Numbered from the stretch's first letter, positions 27,101 through 34,470 are shown. The stretch is DNA of 64,000 nt from Ignavibacteriota bacterium (GCA_016218045.1 JACRFB010000015.1:1-64000), one strand, 5' to 3'. Made by a program: numbers and translations. Notes: generated by a model from the sequence alone, not told the origin.

Positions 27101-27320
27101 CGCCGCGAAAATGTCGCGTACAAAAAAAGGCGAACGAATGATGTTCATGAACCTCGACGATTCCACCGGCATGATCGATGTGGTCGTGTTTCCGAAATGT
27201 TATCACGAATTCGGGCATCTCCTCCGCAGCGCCGGACCGTATCTGGTCACCGGCCGCGTCGCACGTGAATATGGCGTGATCAACGTCGTTGCGGAGAAGA
27301 TCGAGAGGTTGGCTTCGTAA
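24192..27320 (+). CDS. DNA polymerase III alpha-family protein, DnaE2/error-prone type
   Basis: A C-family replicative-type DNA polymerase of 1,042 residues, shorter than housekeeping DnaE (~1,160). Domains: a PHP domain (1-~260), a palm with PDFDIDF carrying the catalytic Asp395 and Asp397, fingers/HhH (MSGKMRSQDAMRALKDGFFRGC), and a C-terminal OB-fold (GERMMFMNLDDSTGMIDVVVFP). The PHP metal-site motif usually written TDHGN is TDTNN here, so proofreading by PHP is unlikely. The TIGCFYVESPAMIQLL and SSIIRPGVAQSGMM motifs resemble the second, DnaE2/ImuC-like copy of Bacteroidota, which acts in translesion synthesis. It starts 18 bases after the C25 peptidase (ribosome site AAGG). lexA is 11 kb upstream on the same strand. 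Confidence 0.85.
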   Translation: MHLHAHSYYSFLAGTLSLERLVAYAQRNGHAALALTDTNNVTGATEFVTRCREAGIQPIVGADVRAGASRAVLLARNWDGYQRLCEVVTHAAAQQPPARITEDAAWAEDATLRADAARRSVAEADAPARNGRSERIELVDILEEFVSDDLVVMTEDRGVLEALRPLCARDTLYAELVPARESRWPALLRDAERLRVPLVAANDVYFGEPGGRTLHSVLRAISTNTTMGTLDDTEVAHPSQYFMSEEETRALFHSLPTALENRACIAALCDLQLDFTTSKFTTFGNRTADEKHMQLRALAEKGAAGRYPAGGRDVHDRLEKEFRIIAELGFADYFLVAWDLVRYAKHRNYPYVGRGSGANSIVAYCLEITNVDPIELDLFFERFLNPERKSPPDFDIDFSWRNRDDVIDYVLGKYGHERTAMICTLSTYSPRGAMRETGKALGYSEAEVKQCTSLLSSYGSARDLHDPQSPFRRHAGVILQSEYGARWIALATRILDFPNHYGIHSGGVILAPEKMTRYTATQIAPKGVRITQQDMFSIEDWRLEKLDILSTRGLGTFEDTMRAVEKKHGHTPPVLRYTNACEDAETRRIMREGKTIGCFYVESPAMIQLLRKLRTDTFEMLTAASSIIRPGVAQSGMMQAFIERYHDTSKIRPPHPKMAELLHSTFGVMVYQEDVIKVAHFIGGMSLGEADVLRRAMSGKMRSQDAMRALKDGFFRGCASRGIDESVTAEIWRQMESFAGYSFCKAHSASYAVLSFQEAYLKAHYPAYFLCAVLNNQGGYYRPEVYVQEARRLNISILLPSVNESATLHTCPDESTIQLGFLHVKGLSDRSEQALLAARQEVGRFNDIQDFLARGGVTFEDACILIRCGACDCLGGERPAMLVLARLFLARGGAGGTPELPLERPLFDDELSGLRPYSTTQIAEIELETFSYTVSAHVLENFREQLAGTKRAGELASLVGRRVSVGGWMVAAKMSRTKKGERMMFMNLDDSTGMIDVVVFPKCYHEFGHLLRSAGPYLVTGRVAREYGVINVVAEKIERLAS

Positions 27321-27328
27321 TAGCGGAA

Positions 27329-27543
27329 GGTAGATGGTAGATGGTAGTTGGGTAGATGGTAGATGGTAGTTGGTAGATCAGTAGCTGGTAGGTGCGTGAT
27401 CTGCTCTACGTGAGTGAGGAGACAGGAGACAGGAGACAGACTTTGGCTTGATGGCCTCCTTCCTCCTGTATCCTGACTCCTCACACGGACAGAGTAGACC
27501 GATCTAGCATCTACCATCTACCCAACTACCATCTACTATCTAG
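27329..27543. repeat. Inverted heptamer arrays (GGTAGAT ... ATCTACC) around an inner repeat
   Basis: The left arm (27329-27379) is built of GGTAGAT/GGTAGTT units and the right arm (27504-27543) of their complements ATCTACC/AACTACC. Together they can form a long stem that closes over the AGGAGACAGG hairpin at 27410-27488. This accounts for the gap between the convergent genes ending at 27320 and 27548. Confidence 0.8.
27410..27488. repeat. Palindromic repeat of the AGGAGACAGGA family, nested copy
   Basis: GTGAGGAGACAGGAGACAGG and the complementary CTCCTTCCTCCTGTATCCTGACTCCTCAC flank a ~20-base spacer. It is the third locus of this repeat family in the window, nested within the GGTAGAT inverted arrays. 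Confidence 0.75.
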
Positions 27544-27547
27544 CGCT

Positions 27548-28027
27548 CTACCACCCCTTGACCATCCGGCAATCCGAGATTTGCCGCACGTGATGCTCGC
27601 CGTGCCGCGCATAGGTCCGCAGCACATCCATGGCCGTCATCGTTCCATTCTCAGGATGAAAGGCCGTGCGCTCGAGGGCCGCTTCATCAAGCGTCTCAAT
27701 GAGGCGCGACCAGCGGTCGTGTATCCCTTCGAGCATCGCGAGCGAAGCTGCGATGGGAGCGTGCGCGGCATCGGACAGCGCGGCCCACAGATCCTGATCG
27801 TAGGGCTTCAAGGTCGGATTGTCCTCGGTGAGGATGAGCCGGAAGCGGATGTAGGCATTTGCGTGGGAATCGGCGAGGTGATGGAGCACCTGCCGTATTG
27901 TCCAGCCCCCCTCGCGGTAGCGTGTGTCAAGTTGTTCCTCGGTGAAACCGTGCACTGCTTCACGCGCAAAAGAAGGTAGTTGGCGAATGGCGCGCGCGTA
28001 ATCGGCCCGCTGTCCTGCGTCGATCAT
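27548..28027 (-). CDS. DinB-superfamily protein (YfiT/BstA-like putative thiol transferase or metal-dependent hydrolase)
   Basis: The 159-residue four-helix-bundle protein belongs to the DinB/YfiT group. It carries the three expected metal-binding histidine positions: WTIRQVLHHLADSHAN in the middle (one of the HH pair) and ARHGEHHVRQI near the C-terminus. Relatives include bacillithiol S-transferase and putative hydrolases; the thiol used in this organism is not known. ATG 28027 is chosen because AAGGAG precedes it; the longer open frame would run into the tRNA-Pro gene. It is convergent with the dnaE-like gene. Confidence 0.85.
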   Translation of the reverse strand: MIDAGQRADYARAIRQLPSFAREAVHGFTEEQLDTRYREGGWTIRQVLHHLADSHANAYIRFRLILTEDNPTLKPYDQDLWAALSDAAHAPIAASLAMLEGIHDRWSRLIETLDEAALERTAFHPENGTMTAMDVLRTYARHGEHHVRQISDCRMVKGW

Positions 28028-28046
28028 AGTTGCTCCTTGTGTATTG

Positions 28047-28120
28047 TCGGGGAGGCCGGATTTGAACCGACGATCTCCTGCTCCCAAAGCAGGCGCGATA
28101 CCGGGCTACGCTACTCCCCG
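28047..28120 (-). tRNA. tRNA-Pro (anticodon TGG)
   Basis: On the minus strand the acceptor arms CGGGGAG/CTCCCCG pair perfectly. The anticodon arm CCTGC-TTTGGGA-GCAGG gives anticodon TGG, and the T arm GTCGG-TTCAAAT-CCGGC is intact. CCA is not encoded; the discriminator A is followed by CAAT. It lies between the YfiT-like gene and the UMF1 transporter on the same strand. Confidence 0.95.
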
Positions 28121-28193
28121 GGGGAAATAACAAGGTACGTCGATTTCACCGAAATGCGAAATCGGTTCCTCGCTCATGTGTCACGGGCGGCAC

Positions 28194-29534
28194 TCAGACG
28201 CCCGCTATCTTGTCCGCCAGAACCACGCTTTCGGCCCGCGCGGCTTTGAGGTTCAGGAAGAGCAGCGCGATGCCGCCGACGAGGAAGAAGACGACAAGCG
28301 AAATGATGGAGTCGCGCGAGGATCCGGTGGTCTGACGTACGACTGCAAACACGATGGGCCCCCATATCGCGCTGAACTTTTCGAACACCGAGAAGAAACC
28401 AAAAAACTCCGCGGCTGCTTCCACTGGAATGATGGAGCTGTACAACGAACGCGACAGCGCCTGGCTGCCGCCGAGTACAAGTCCGACAACGCCGCCGAGT
28501 ATCCAGAATTCGAAGGGCTGACTCATGAAGTAGGCGTATACCACCACTGCGGTCCAGATCAGCAGCGAGAGCAGGATCGCGTTTTTTGTCCCAGTGCGTT
28601 TGGATATCCGTGCAAACATCTGCGAGCCAGCAACACCGACAAGTTGCACCATGAGCAGGCAGCCCATGAGTGTGAGAGTGTCGAAATGCAACTCGTCGCT
28701 GCCGTACACCGTGGCCATCGCGATCACGGTCTGTATGCCGTCGTTGTACACCATGAACGCAAGCAGGAACAGCACGAGCTGCCTCATTCTTCCGACGATA
28801 CCCGCGGTGCGCGCGACACGCGCAAAGCCGGCCCTTGCGAGCGCGCTCCACGATTGCCGGACGCCGTCGTGGTGGTCCTCCCGCAAATGATGGAAGGTGA
28901 TGAGGGAGAAGCCCGCCCACCAGAGGCCGACGCTGCCGAGCGAGATACGAAGCGCCATGGTGACATCGCTGATGCCCACGGCGTCGTGGAACTGCACGAG
29001 CAGCAGGTGCAGGATAAAGAGCAGCCCGCCGCCGGCGTAGCCGTACGCATACCCGCGCGCGGAGACGGCGTCCTGTTCCTCGGGTCCCGCGAGATGCGGC
29101 AGGAAGGAGTCGTAAAACACGTTGCCTGAGACGAAGCTGAAGTTGGCCACCAGAAAGAGGCCGAGCGCAAGCGCCACGTCGCCCTGCCCGACGAGGAAGA
29201 ACAAAGTGGATGCGGTCGATCCCAGGATGGCAAAGACGGCGAGGAAACGTTTGCGCGAGGAACCGGCGTCGGCAATGGCGCCGAGCACGGGGGACGAGAG
29301 CAGGACGGCAAAGGCGGAAATCCCCAGCGCGTATCCGTACAGCGACGTCGCGCTCAGCGGCGTTGTGCCGATCAGCGGAAGGACGTATCCGCTTGCGGGA
29401 ACAACAACCTTGTCGAGATAGGGACCGAACAGGGCGGCGAGTATTGTCACGGCGAAGGCGGAGTTCGCCCAATCGTACATGTACCATCCGAAACGCTGCT
29501 TGTGCAGCGGATGGGGCTTCGTCGCGATCCTCAT
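28194..29534 (-). CDS. UMF1-family major facilitator transporter
   Basis: The 446-residue membrane protein starts KQRFGWYMYDWANSAFAVTI, the signature of the UMF1/Atg22-like MFS family. About twelve hydrophobic segments are visible, including LYGYALGISAFAVLLSSPVLGAIAD and the GGSQALSRSLYSSIIPVEAAAEFFGFFSVFEKFSAIWGP segment typical of the C-terminal half. The substrate is unknown; eukaryotic Atg22 exports amino acids from vacuoles. It is the last gene of the leftward operon that begins with mutT, nine bases after nusB. Confidence 0.88.
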   Translation of the reverse strand: MRIATKPHPLHKQRFGWYMYDWANSAFAVTILAALFGPYLDKVVVPASGYVLPLIGTTPLSATSLYGYALGISAFAVLLSSPVLGAIADAGSSRKRFLAVFAILGSTASTLFFLVGQGDVALALGLFLVANFSFVSGNVFYDSFLPHLAGPEEQDAVSARGYAYGYAGGGLLFILHLLLVQFHDAVGISDVTMALRISLGSVGLWWAGFSLITFHHLREDHHDGVRQSWSALARAGFARVARTAGIVGRMRQLVLFLLAFMVYNDGIQTVIAMATVYGSDELHFDTLTLMGCLLMVQLVGVAGSQMFARISKRTGTKNAILLSLLIWTAVVVYAYFMSQPFEFWILGGVVGLVLGGSQALSRSLYSSIIPVEAAAEFFGFFSVFEKFSAIWGPIVFAVVRQTTGSSRDSIISLVVFFLVGGIALLFLNLKAARAESVVLADKIAGV

Positions 29535-29543
29535 GATAAAAAA

Positions 29544-30020
29544 CTACGCGCCGATTATCCCGCGGCCGGTCTTGGTCACAAGGCCCTGGCCGCGCAGGTC
29601 CTGAAGCACCGCGTCGAGCATGCCGTTCAGGAAGCCGCTGCTTTTGTTAGTGCTGTAGCGCTTCGCGATGTCGACGTACTCGTTGATGGTAACCTTGACG
29701 GGAATGTCGGAAAAGTACATGAACTCGCAGAAGCCCATCCGAAGCAGGATGCGGTCGAGCACGGCGATACGCTCGAAATCCCAGTTCGCCGTCAGACGTT
29801 TGATCACGGGATCGCTTTCGTGCCGATGGTTCAGAACGGAGTAGACAAGCTGCTGCGCGAAGGTGTACAGTTCCGGTTCGGAGTCCAGCTCGATGCCCGC
29901 GATGGTTTCCATCAGCATTTCGATGGGCTCCTGCGAAATCTCGTACGCGTAGAGCACCTGCATTGCCCGCTCGCGCACATCGCGCCTGGTTGTCTGTCTG
30001 CCGTGTGTGTGTGTCGTCAT
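29544..30020 (-). CDS. nusB: Transcription antitermination factor NusB
   Basis: NusB binds boxA RNA with NusE (S10) and helps antitermination of rRNA operons. The 158-residue helical protein shows the family pattern RRDVRERAMQVLYAYE at the N-terminus, DPVIKRLTANWDFERIAVLDRILLRMGFCEF in the middle and VTINEYVDIAKRYSTNKSSGFLNGMLDAV near the C-terminus. The start is one base away from the stop of the ABC ATPase upstream, so the genes are probably translationally coupled. Confidence 0.95.
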   Translation of the reverse strand: MTTHTHGRQTTRRDVRERAMQVLYAYEISQEPIEMLMETIAGIELDSEPELYTFAQQLVYSVLNHRHESDPVIKRLTANWDFERIAVLDRILLRMGFCEFMYFSDIPVKVTINEYVDIAKRYSTNKSSGFLNGMLDAVLQDLRGQGLVTKTGRGIIGA

Positions 30021-30021
30021 A

Positions 30022-30876
30022 TCATGTCAAAATATCACGCGAATCGCTCCCGATGAAATCGGAGGCAGCGGGCGCGGCGCCGGGCACCACTATCAGGCCG
30101 TCGTTTTCGTCGCGGTACACACGCACGGGGGCCTCGAACGCGGAACTCAAGAGTGATTCCTTCAGCACGTCGCCCGGCGCGCCAATCTCGCGTATCGTGC
30201 CGCCGACGAGCAGGGCCACCCGTGTCGCGTAGGAAGCGGCGAACTGCAGATCGTGTGTCACGCATACCGCGCAGCGCCCGCGACTGCAGAGCTCGCGCAG
30301 CAGCTCGAACAACGCGATGCGGTGGCGGAGATCGAGGTGCGCGCTCGGCTCATCGAGCAGCAGCAGTGGGGTGTCCTGCGCCAGGACGCGCGCGATAGCG
30401 GCGCGATGCTGTTCGCCTCCGGAAAGATGTGTGACAGGCCGGCGCGCGAGTGAAGCAAGCTGTGTCGCGCGCAGCGCCGCGTCGCAGGCGGCGGTGTCGT
30501 CCTCGCTTTCGAAGCCAAGGCCCGCCGCGTGCGGATAACGGCCGAGAAGGACCAGTTCGCGGACGGTAAACGCGAATGTGTGCGGTTCACTCTGCGGCAC
30601 GAGGGCGATGCGTTTCGCTCGTTCGAGGGCGGAATAAGAGGACACGTCCCTGCCGTCGAGCGACACGCGTCCGGCTCGCGGCGTGATGTATCCTGTGGCG
30701 AGCCGCAGGAGCGTCGTCTTGCCCGCGCCGTTGGGTCCCACGATACACAGCAGCTCCCCAGGATTCACGGAGAAGGAGAGTTTCGACACGACGTCTTCGG
30801 TGCGGAAACCGAAACACACATCCTCGAAGACGAGCGACGGCGCGGCCTGTTCTGTATCACGGGGTGTTTGCATCAT
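30022..30876 (-). CDS. ABC transporter ATP-binding protein (FecE/BtuD-like), no permease adjacent
   Basis: The 284-residue ATPase has Walker A GPNGAGKTT, the Q-loop in LVPQSEPHTF, signature LSGGEQHR, Walker B LLLLDEPSAHLD and the switch histidine CVTHD. The SEPHTFAFTVRELVLLGRYPH stretch resembles ATPases of siderophore, haem and cobalamin importers. No permease or binding protein is in the window, so its partners are elsewhere or absent. ATG 30876 forms an ATGA overlap with the stop of the upstream glycosylase; a second ATG follows directly. The open frame extends far upstream but only as an overlap with that gene. Confidence 0.88.
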   Translation of the reverse strand: MMQTPRDTEQAAPSLVFEDVCFGFRTEDVVSKLSFSVNPGELLCIVGPNGAGKTTLLRLATGYITPRAGRVSLDGRDVSSYSALERAKRIALVPQSEPHTFAFTVRELVLLGRYPHAAGLGFESEDDTAACDAALRATQLASLARRPVTHLSGGEQHRAAIARVLAQDTPLLLLDEPSAHLDLRHRIALFELLRELCSRGRCAVCVTHDLQFAASYATRVALLVGGTIREIGAPGDVLKESLLSSAFEAPVRVYRDENDGLIVVPGAAPAASDFIGSDSRDILT

Positions 30877-31511
30877 TTTAAAATAGCCCCGGTCTCCCGG
30901 CTCCACAACACGAGATCGAGTTCGTCGGGAGGAATGCCGCACTGCGCGGCAAGATCTTCGAAGATTTCCTCGATCTGCAAATACCGCGTGCGTGAGATGC
31001 TGCGCGGCCACTCGTCGAGCGCGCCGACACGCACGAGGTTGCGCAGTATGTGCCTGTCGACGATGGTGCAGCCGGGGCGTCCGATGTTCCGCAGGAAGTG
31101 ACTGGCCTCCTTCATGCCGAGCCCGCTGATGTCGGCGACAAGCGCGTCGCGCACATCCTTGGCCTGTGGAATCGTGTCGAGCAGGTGCAGCACGGCCGCA
31201 AAATTCTCGCGCGCCTCGGCGAGATGCCGCGCCTTCGTATTGTGGAAACGAACGTACCCGCCCGCGTGTGACCGCAGCAGCGGAGCTGCATCGAAAGCCG
31301 CCTCGAGGAATCCGCGGCGTTCGAGTTCTTCCGCGACAGCGAAACACTGCACGGCGCTGCTCTGCGGTGTCATCAGACAGAAACACAATTCGTAGAAGTA
31401 CCGCTCGCGCGGCACAGCACGGAATTCCTTCAGCCGCGCGCGCGCGCGTGCGCGCACCTCCGTGTGTATTCCGCGCAATTCGTCTATGTGTGCTGTGTCG
31501 ATGGATGTCAT
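30873..31511 (-). CDS. 8-oxoguanine DNA glycosylase / AP lyase of the Ogg2 family
   Basis: A HhH-GPD superfamily glycosylase of 212 residues that should remove 8-oxoguanine paired with cytosine. It has the Ogg2-type helix-hairpin-helix and active-site motif ISGLGMKEASHFLRNIG, with the catalytic Lys in MKEA, followed by VDRHILRNL with the catalytic Asp. CLMTPQSSA is the first conserved helix. No FeS-cluster cysteines are present, as expected for Ogg2. The family is best known from archaea and Thermotoga. ATG 31511 overlaps the mutY stop (ATGA), which fixes the start over a longer open frame. It completes a mutT-mutY-ogg GO-repair operon. Confidence 0.88.
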   Translation of the reverse strand: MTSIDTAHIDELRGIHTEVRARARARLKEFRAVPRERYFYELCFCLMTPQSSAVQCFAVAEELERRGFLEAAFDAAPLLRSHAGGYVRFHNTKARHLAEARENFAAVLHLLDTIPQAKDVRDALVADISGLGMKEASHFLRNIGRPGCTIVDRHILRNLVRVGALDEWPRSISRTRYLQIEEIFEDLAAQCGIPPDELDLVLWSRETGAILK

Positions 31512-32485
31512 TCCGGGAGCCGGATCTGTATCGTGGAACACGCGCGTGTGGACGGAAGGGTCTCCTCGGCTTTGATTACAAAAGAAACTCCGTGCTTCCA
31601 CGCTTCGATGAGTCCGTCCTTCTGAAGGGTCGCCACGATGTCCATAAGCCATGGAATGTGCAGCACGCTAAAATCCTCGACGAGTGAACGGCCCACCTCG
31701 AGCAGCGGTGCGCTGTGCCCCGGATACGACCGCAGCAGCGCAAGGACGCGTCCGCGATGGATGCGCCGCGGCACCGTTCCGTCGCCGCGTCCGGACCGCG
31801 GCGTTGCGCCGATCCGTCCCGCGGACGGGCATACACCGCGCAGCGGACACTCTCCGCACGAGGGTGATGACGCGGTACAGACCATGGCGCCAAGATCCAT
31901 CAGCGCCTGATTCCAATCGTAGTAGGCGCGGGCGGGAAGCCACAGTTCGGCCAGCGTCCACGAATCCTTTTCCTGCATAAGATCATGTCTGTCGCTTCGT
32001 CGTACCGAGAGGCGCGAGAAAATCCGACGCACATTCACATCCACCACCGCCGCGCGCTTGCGGAAGGCGAAACATGCGAGCGCGTGAGCGGTGTATCGGC
32101 CCACTCCCGGCAGTCGGCGCAGGGCCTCGATGTCGTCGGGCACCCGTCCCGCGTGTTCCAGCGTGAGTATCCGTGCCGCTTCGTGGAGGTGCAGGGCGCG
32201 GCGGTTGTACCCGAGTCCCGCCCATGCGAGCAACACGTCGCGCTTCGATGCCGCTGCGAGGGCCGCGGGATCGGGGAAGCGCTCCATCCACGCATCGAAG
32301 ACGGGGAGCACACGCGCCACCTGTGTCTGCTGCAGCATGATCTCGCTTACAAGAACGCGATAGGGATCGCCCTCGATGCGCCAGGGCAGCGGACGCCCGT
32401 GTTTCCTATACCAGCGGAGGAGCAGCCGATGCAGCGTCGACGCGCGTCTGTCGGTGCCGCCGCGCGGGACGCCGGCCGCCGTCAT
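31508..32485 (-). CDS. mutY: Adenine DNA glycosylase MutY (without recognisable Nudix-like C-domain)
   Basis: MutY removes adenine mispaired with 8-oxoguanine. The 325-residue protein has EIMLQQTQV with the catalytic Glu, LPGVGRYTAHAL as the helix-hairpin-helix, VDVNVRRIFSRL with the catalytic Asp, and the four-cysteine [4Fe-4S] loop C-X6-C-X2-C-X5-C (CTASSPSCGECPLRGVC). After the cluster only ~100 residues follow; they look like a winged-helix segment (LHIPWLMDIVATLQKDGLIEA) and not like the Nudix-fold 8-oxoG reader of classical MutY. Its start lies one base after the stop of the Nudix gene. It could also be a MIG-like mismatch glycosylase. Confidence 0.85.
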   Translation of the reverse strand: MTAAGVPRGGTDRRASTLHRLLLRWYRKHGRPLPWRIEGDPYRVLVSEIMLQQTQVARVLPVFDAWMERFPDPAALAAASKRDVLLAWAGLGYNRRALHLHEAARILTLEHAGRVPDDIEALRRLPGVGRYTAHALACFAFRKRAAVVDVNVRRIFSRLSVRRSDRHDLMQEKDSWTLAELWLPARAYYDWNQALMDLGAMVCTASSPSCGECPLRGVCPSAGRIGATPRSGRGDGTVPRRIHRGRVLALLRSYPGHSAPLLEVGRSLVEDFSVLHIPWLMDIVATLQKDGLIEAWKHGVSFVIKAEETLPSTRACSTIQIRLPE

Positions 32486-32486
32486 G

Positions 32487-32894
32487 TTACGCTTGGAGGT
32501 AGGGAAGAATGGGGAAGGAGCCCTCGAGCATGTCGTATTCCGCCACGCGGTCGACCGGCACCCATTCCACGCGTTCAAATACCTTGTTGCGTATCTCGCC
32601 GGTAAAATCGGTCACGAGGAAAAAAGTGATGAGAAACTTCCCGCCGTCGAAATAATCGGCCTGCACCGTCTTGAGCTCCCGCGCGACAGTCGGGACGATT
32701 CCAAGTTCCTCGTCCAGCTCCCGTTCGAGGCATTCCGCCATGCTTTCGTCGGGGTACGATTTCCCCCCGGGAAATTCCCACTTCAAACCATAACGGTGAT
32801 TGATGCCGCGCTGACATAAAAGGACATCATTGCCTTTTTTTATGATGCCAGCCGCCACACGAACCGGGGCTTCACTGTCTCCGTACATGGACAT
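32487..32894 (-). CDS. Nudix hydrolase, MutT-like (8-oxo-dGTP diphosphatase)
   Basis: The 135-residue protein carries the complete Nudix box: GGK(S)YPDES...ECLERELDEELGI, with the REXXEE core as RELDEE. The start PVRVAAGIIKKGNDVLLCQRG and the WEFPGGK segment are typical of MutT. It probably hydrolyses oxidised (d)GTP to clean the nucleotide pool. It is the first gene of the operon mutT - mutY - ogg2 - ABC ATPase - nusB - UMF1 and has a promoter at 32983-33010. ATG 32894 is preceded by GAGA; a second Met lies two codons in. Confidence 0.88.
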   Translation of the reverse strand: MSMYGDSEAPVRVAAGIIKKGNDVLLCQRGINHRYGLKWEFPGGKSYPDESMAECLERELDEELGIVPTVARELKTVQADYFDGGKFLITFFLVTDFTGEIRNKVFERVEWVPVDRVAEYDMLEGSFPILPYLQA

Positions 32895-32982
32895 ACGTCT
32901 CGTTGCCGGTGAGTAATGAGAACGTCGACCGCGCGTCGGTCCGGCCGCCAGGCGCTCTGTGTCGCGTCACTCCGAAAGACCG

Positions 32983-33010
32983 AATATACCGATTTCCTTG
33001 TGTGATTCAA
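32983..33010 (-). promoter_or_regulatory. Promoter of the mutT-mutY-ogg operon
   Basis: On the minus strand TTGAAT (33010-33005), a 16-bp spacer and TATATT (32988-32983). It is divergent from the citrate synthase promoter 39 bp away. The remainder of the gap 32895-33130 shows no gene. Confidence 0.5.
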
Positions 33011-33048
33011 GGCCATTTGCGTCCCGCATGTTTGCCGGTACAGGGTAA

Positions 33049-33077
33049 TTGACTCTCGGCGCGCCATTTGGTACTTT
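33049..33077 (+). promoter_or_regulatory. Promoter of citrate synthase
   Basis: TTGACT (33049-33054), a 17-bp spacer and TACTTT (33072-33077). The predicted start near 33084 gives a ~47-base leader before the ATG. Confidence 0.6.
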
Positions 33078-33130
33078 TCCCATCCCAATAATCTTCTCTT
33101 CCTTCACTCTTTCACCATAAGGGTTGATCC

Positions 33131-34408
33131 ATGTCCTTACTGTATGACAAGCTTGCAGCGGCGTACGCGGCGGCAGGCGCAGAGGTAAAAGCACTTGTCA
33201 AGGATCACGGCGATAAGGTGCTCGGCGACGTCACCGTGGCCCAGGTCTATGGCGGCATGCGCGGCGTAAAAGGCCTCGTGTGCGACACTTCGGAAGTTCC
33301 CCCCGACAAAGGACTCATCATCCGCGGGATCGAACTGAAACATCTCACCGAAAAACTTCCCGAGGAGATCTACTGGCTGCTCCTTTCGGGCGAACTGCCG
33401 AACGAGGCCGAACTCGCCGAACTGCAGCAGGAACTGCGCGCCCGCGGGGAAGTCCCGCAGTACGTGTGGGACGTGTTCGACGCCATGCCGGCGGATTCCC
33501 ATCCCATGGCCATGTTCAACACGGCCATCCTTATCATGCAGAAGGAGTCCGTCTTCGCCAGCCGCTACAACGCGGGTATGAAGAAGGACGAGTACTGGAA
33601 GGCGACGCTGGAAGACGCCCTCAACATCGTCGCGAAGCTGCCGGCCATCGCGGGCGGCATCTACCGCAAGCGTTTCGGCAAGGGCGCGCGCATCACCTCC
33701 GATCCCACGCGCGACTGGTCGGGCGATTACGTGCATCAGCTCGGCCTCGGCGATCCGAACGGCGAATTCACAAAGCTCATGCAGCTCTACCTCGTCCTTC
33801 ATTCGGATCACGAGAGCGGCAACGTGAGCGCCTTCTCGGCCGCAACGGTTAATTCCGCGTTGTCGGATCTGTACTACTCGCTCTCCGCCGGACTCAACGG
33901 CCTCGCGGGTCCTCTCCACGGCCTTGCGAATCAGGAGTGCCTGAAGTGGGTGCTCGACACGAAGGAGCGTTTCAACGGCGTTCCGACTGCCGAGCAGCTC
34001 GAAAAGTTTGCGTGGGAAACGCTGGAATCCGGCAAGGTTGTGCCGGGTTACGGTCACGCTGTGCTGCGCATCACCGATCCGCGCTTCGACGCGTTCCTCG
34101 CCTTCGGCAAGAAGTACATGCCCGAGGATCCCGTATTCCAGATCGTGTCGAACGTGTTCGACACGGTGCCGAATGTGCTGCGCCAGGTCCAGAAGATCAA
34201 GGATCCCTGGCCTAATGTCGACGCGGGCAGCGGCGCGCTCCTGTATCACTACGGCCTCGTGGAATTCGACTACTACACAGTGTTGTTCAGCGTCAGTCGC
34301 GCGCTCGGCATCACCGCACAGGCGGTTGTGAATCGCGCGATGGGCTACCCGATCACACGGCCCAAATCGGTTCCGACCTCGTGGATCAAAAAGACGGTTG
34401 CCGGCTGA
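33131..34408 (+). CDS. gltA: Citrate synthase (eukaryote/mitochondrial-like type)
   Basis: Condenses acetyl-CoA with oxaloacetate as the first step of the TCA cycle. The 425-residue protein shows HSDHESGNVSAFSAATVNSAL, GPLHGLANQE with one active-site His, and PGYGHAVLRITDPRF with the second. The sequence around GLAGPLHGLANQECLKW, and the N-terminal ~60-residue extension with DTSEVPPDKGLIIRG, place it nearer to the mitochondrial-like citrate synthases than to the allosteric hexameric E. coli enzyme. AGGG precedes the ATG. It is monocistronic, with its own promoter and terminator. Confidence 0.95.
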   Translation: MSLLYDKLAAAYAAAGAEVKALVKDHGDKVLGDVTVAQVYGGMRGVKGLVCDTSEVPPDKGLIIRGIELKHLTEKLPEEIYWLLLSGELPNEAELAELQQELRARGEVPQYVWDVFDAMPADSHPMAMFNTAILIMQKESVFASRYNAGMKKDEYWKATLEDALNIVAKLPAIAGGIYRKRFGKGARITSDPTRDWSGDYVHQLGLGDPNGEFTKLMQLYLVLHSDHESGNVSAFSAATVNSALSDLYYSLSAGLNGLAGPLHGLANQECLKWVLDTKERFNGVPTAEQLEKFAWETLESGKVVPGYGHAVLRITDPRFDAFLAFGKKYMPEDPVFQIVSNVFDTVPNVLRQVQKIKDPWPNVDAGSGALLYHYGLVEFDYYTVLFSVSRALGITAQAVVNRAMGYPITRPKSVPTSWIKKTVAG

Positions 34409-34436
34409 CGGTTCAAATACGTTCCGCTGCAAATAC

Positions 34437-34470
34437 ACTCCGCGCCGCGACCCGGCGCGGAGTTTTTTTT
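34437..34470 (+). terminator. Rho-independent terminator after citrate synthase
   Basis: ACTCCGCGCCG (34437-34447) pairs with CGGCGCGGAGT (34453-34463) over a five-base loop and is followed by seven more T. Confidence 0.95.

Noticed and set aside
28122-28193. CGATTTC/GAAATCG hairpin between the UMF1 gene and tRNA-Pro as a terminator
   Set aside because: It has no T-run on either strand, so it was not listed as a feature.
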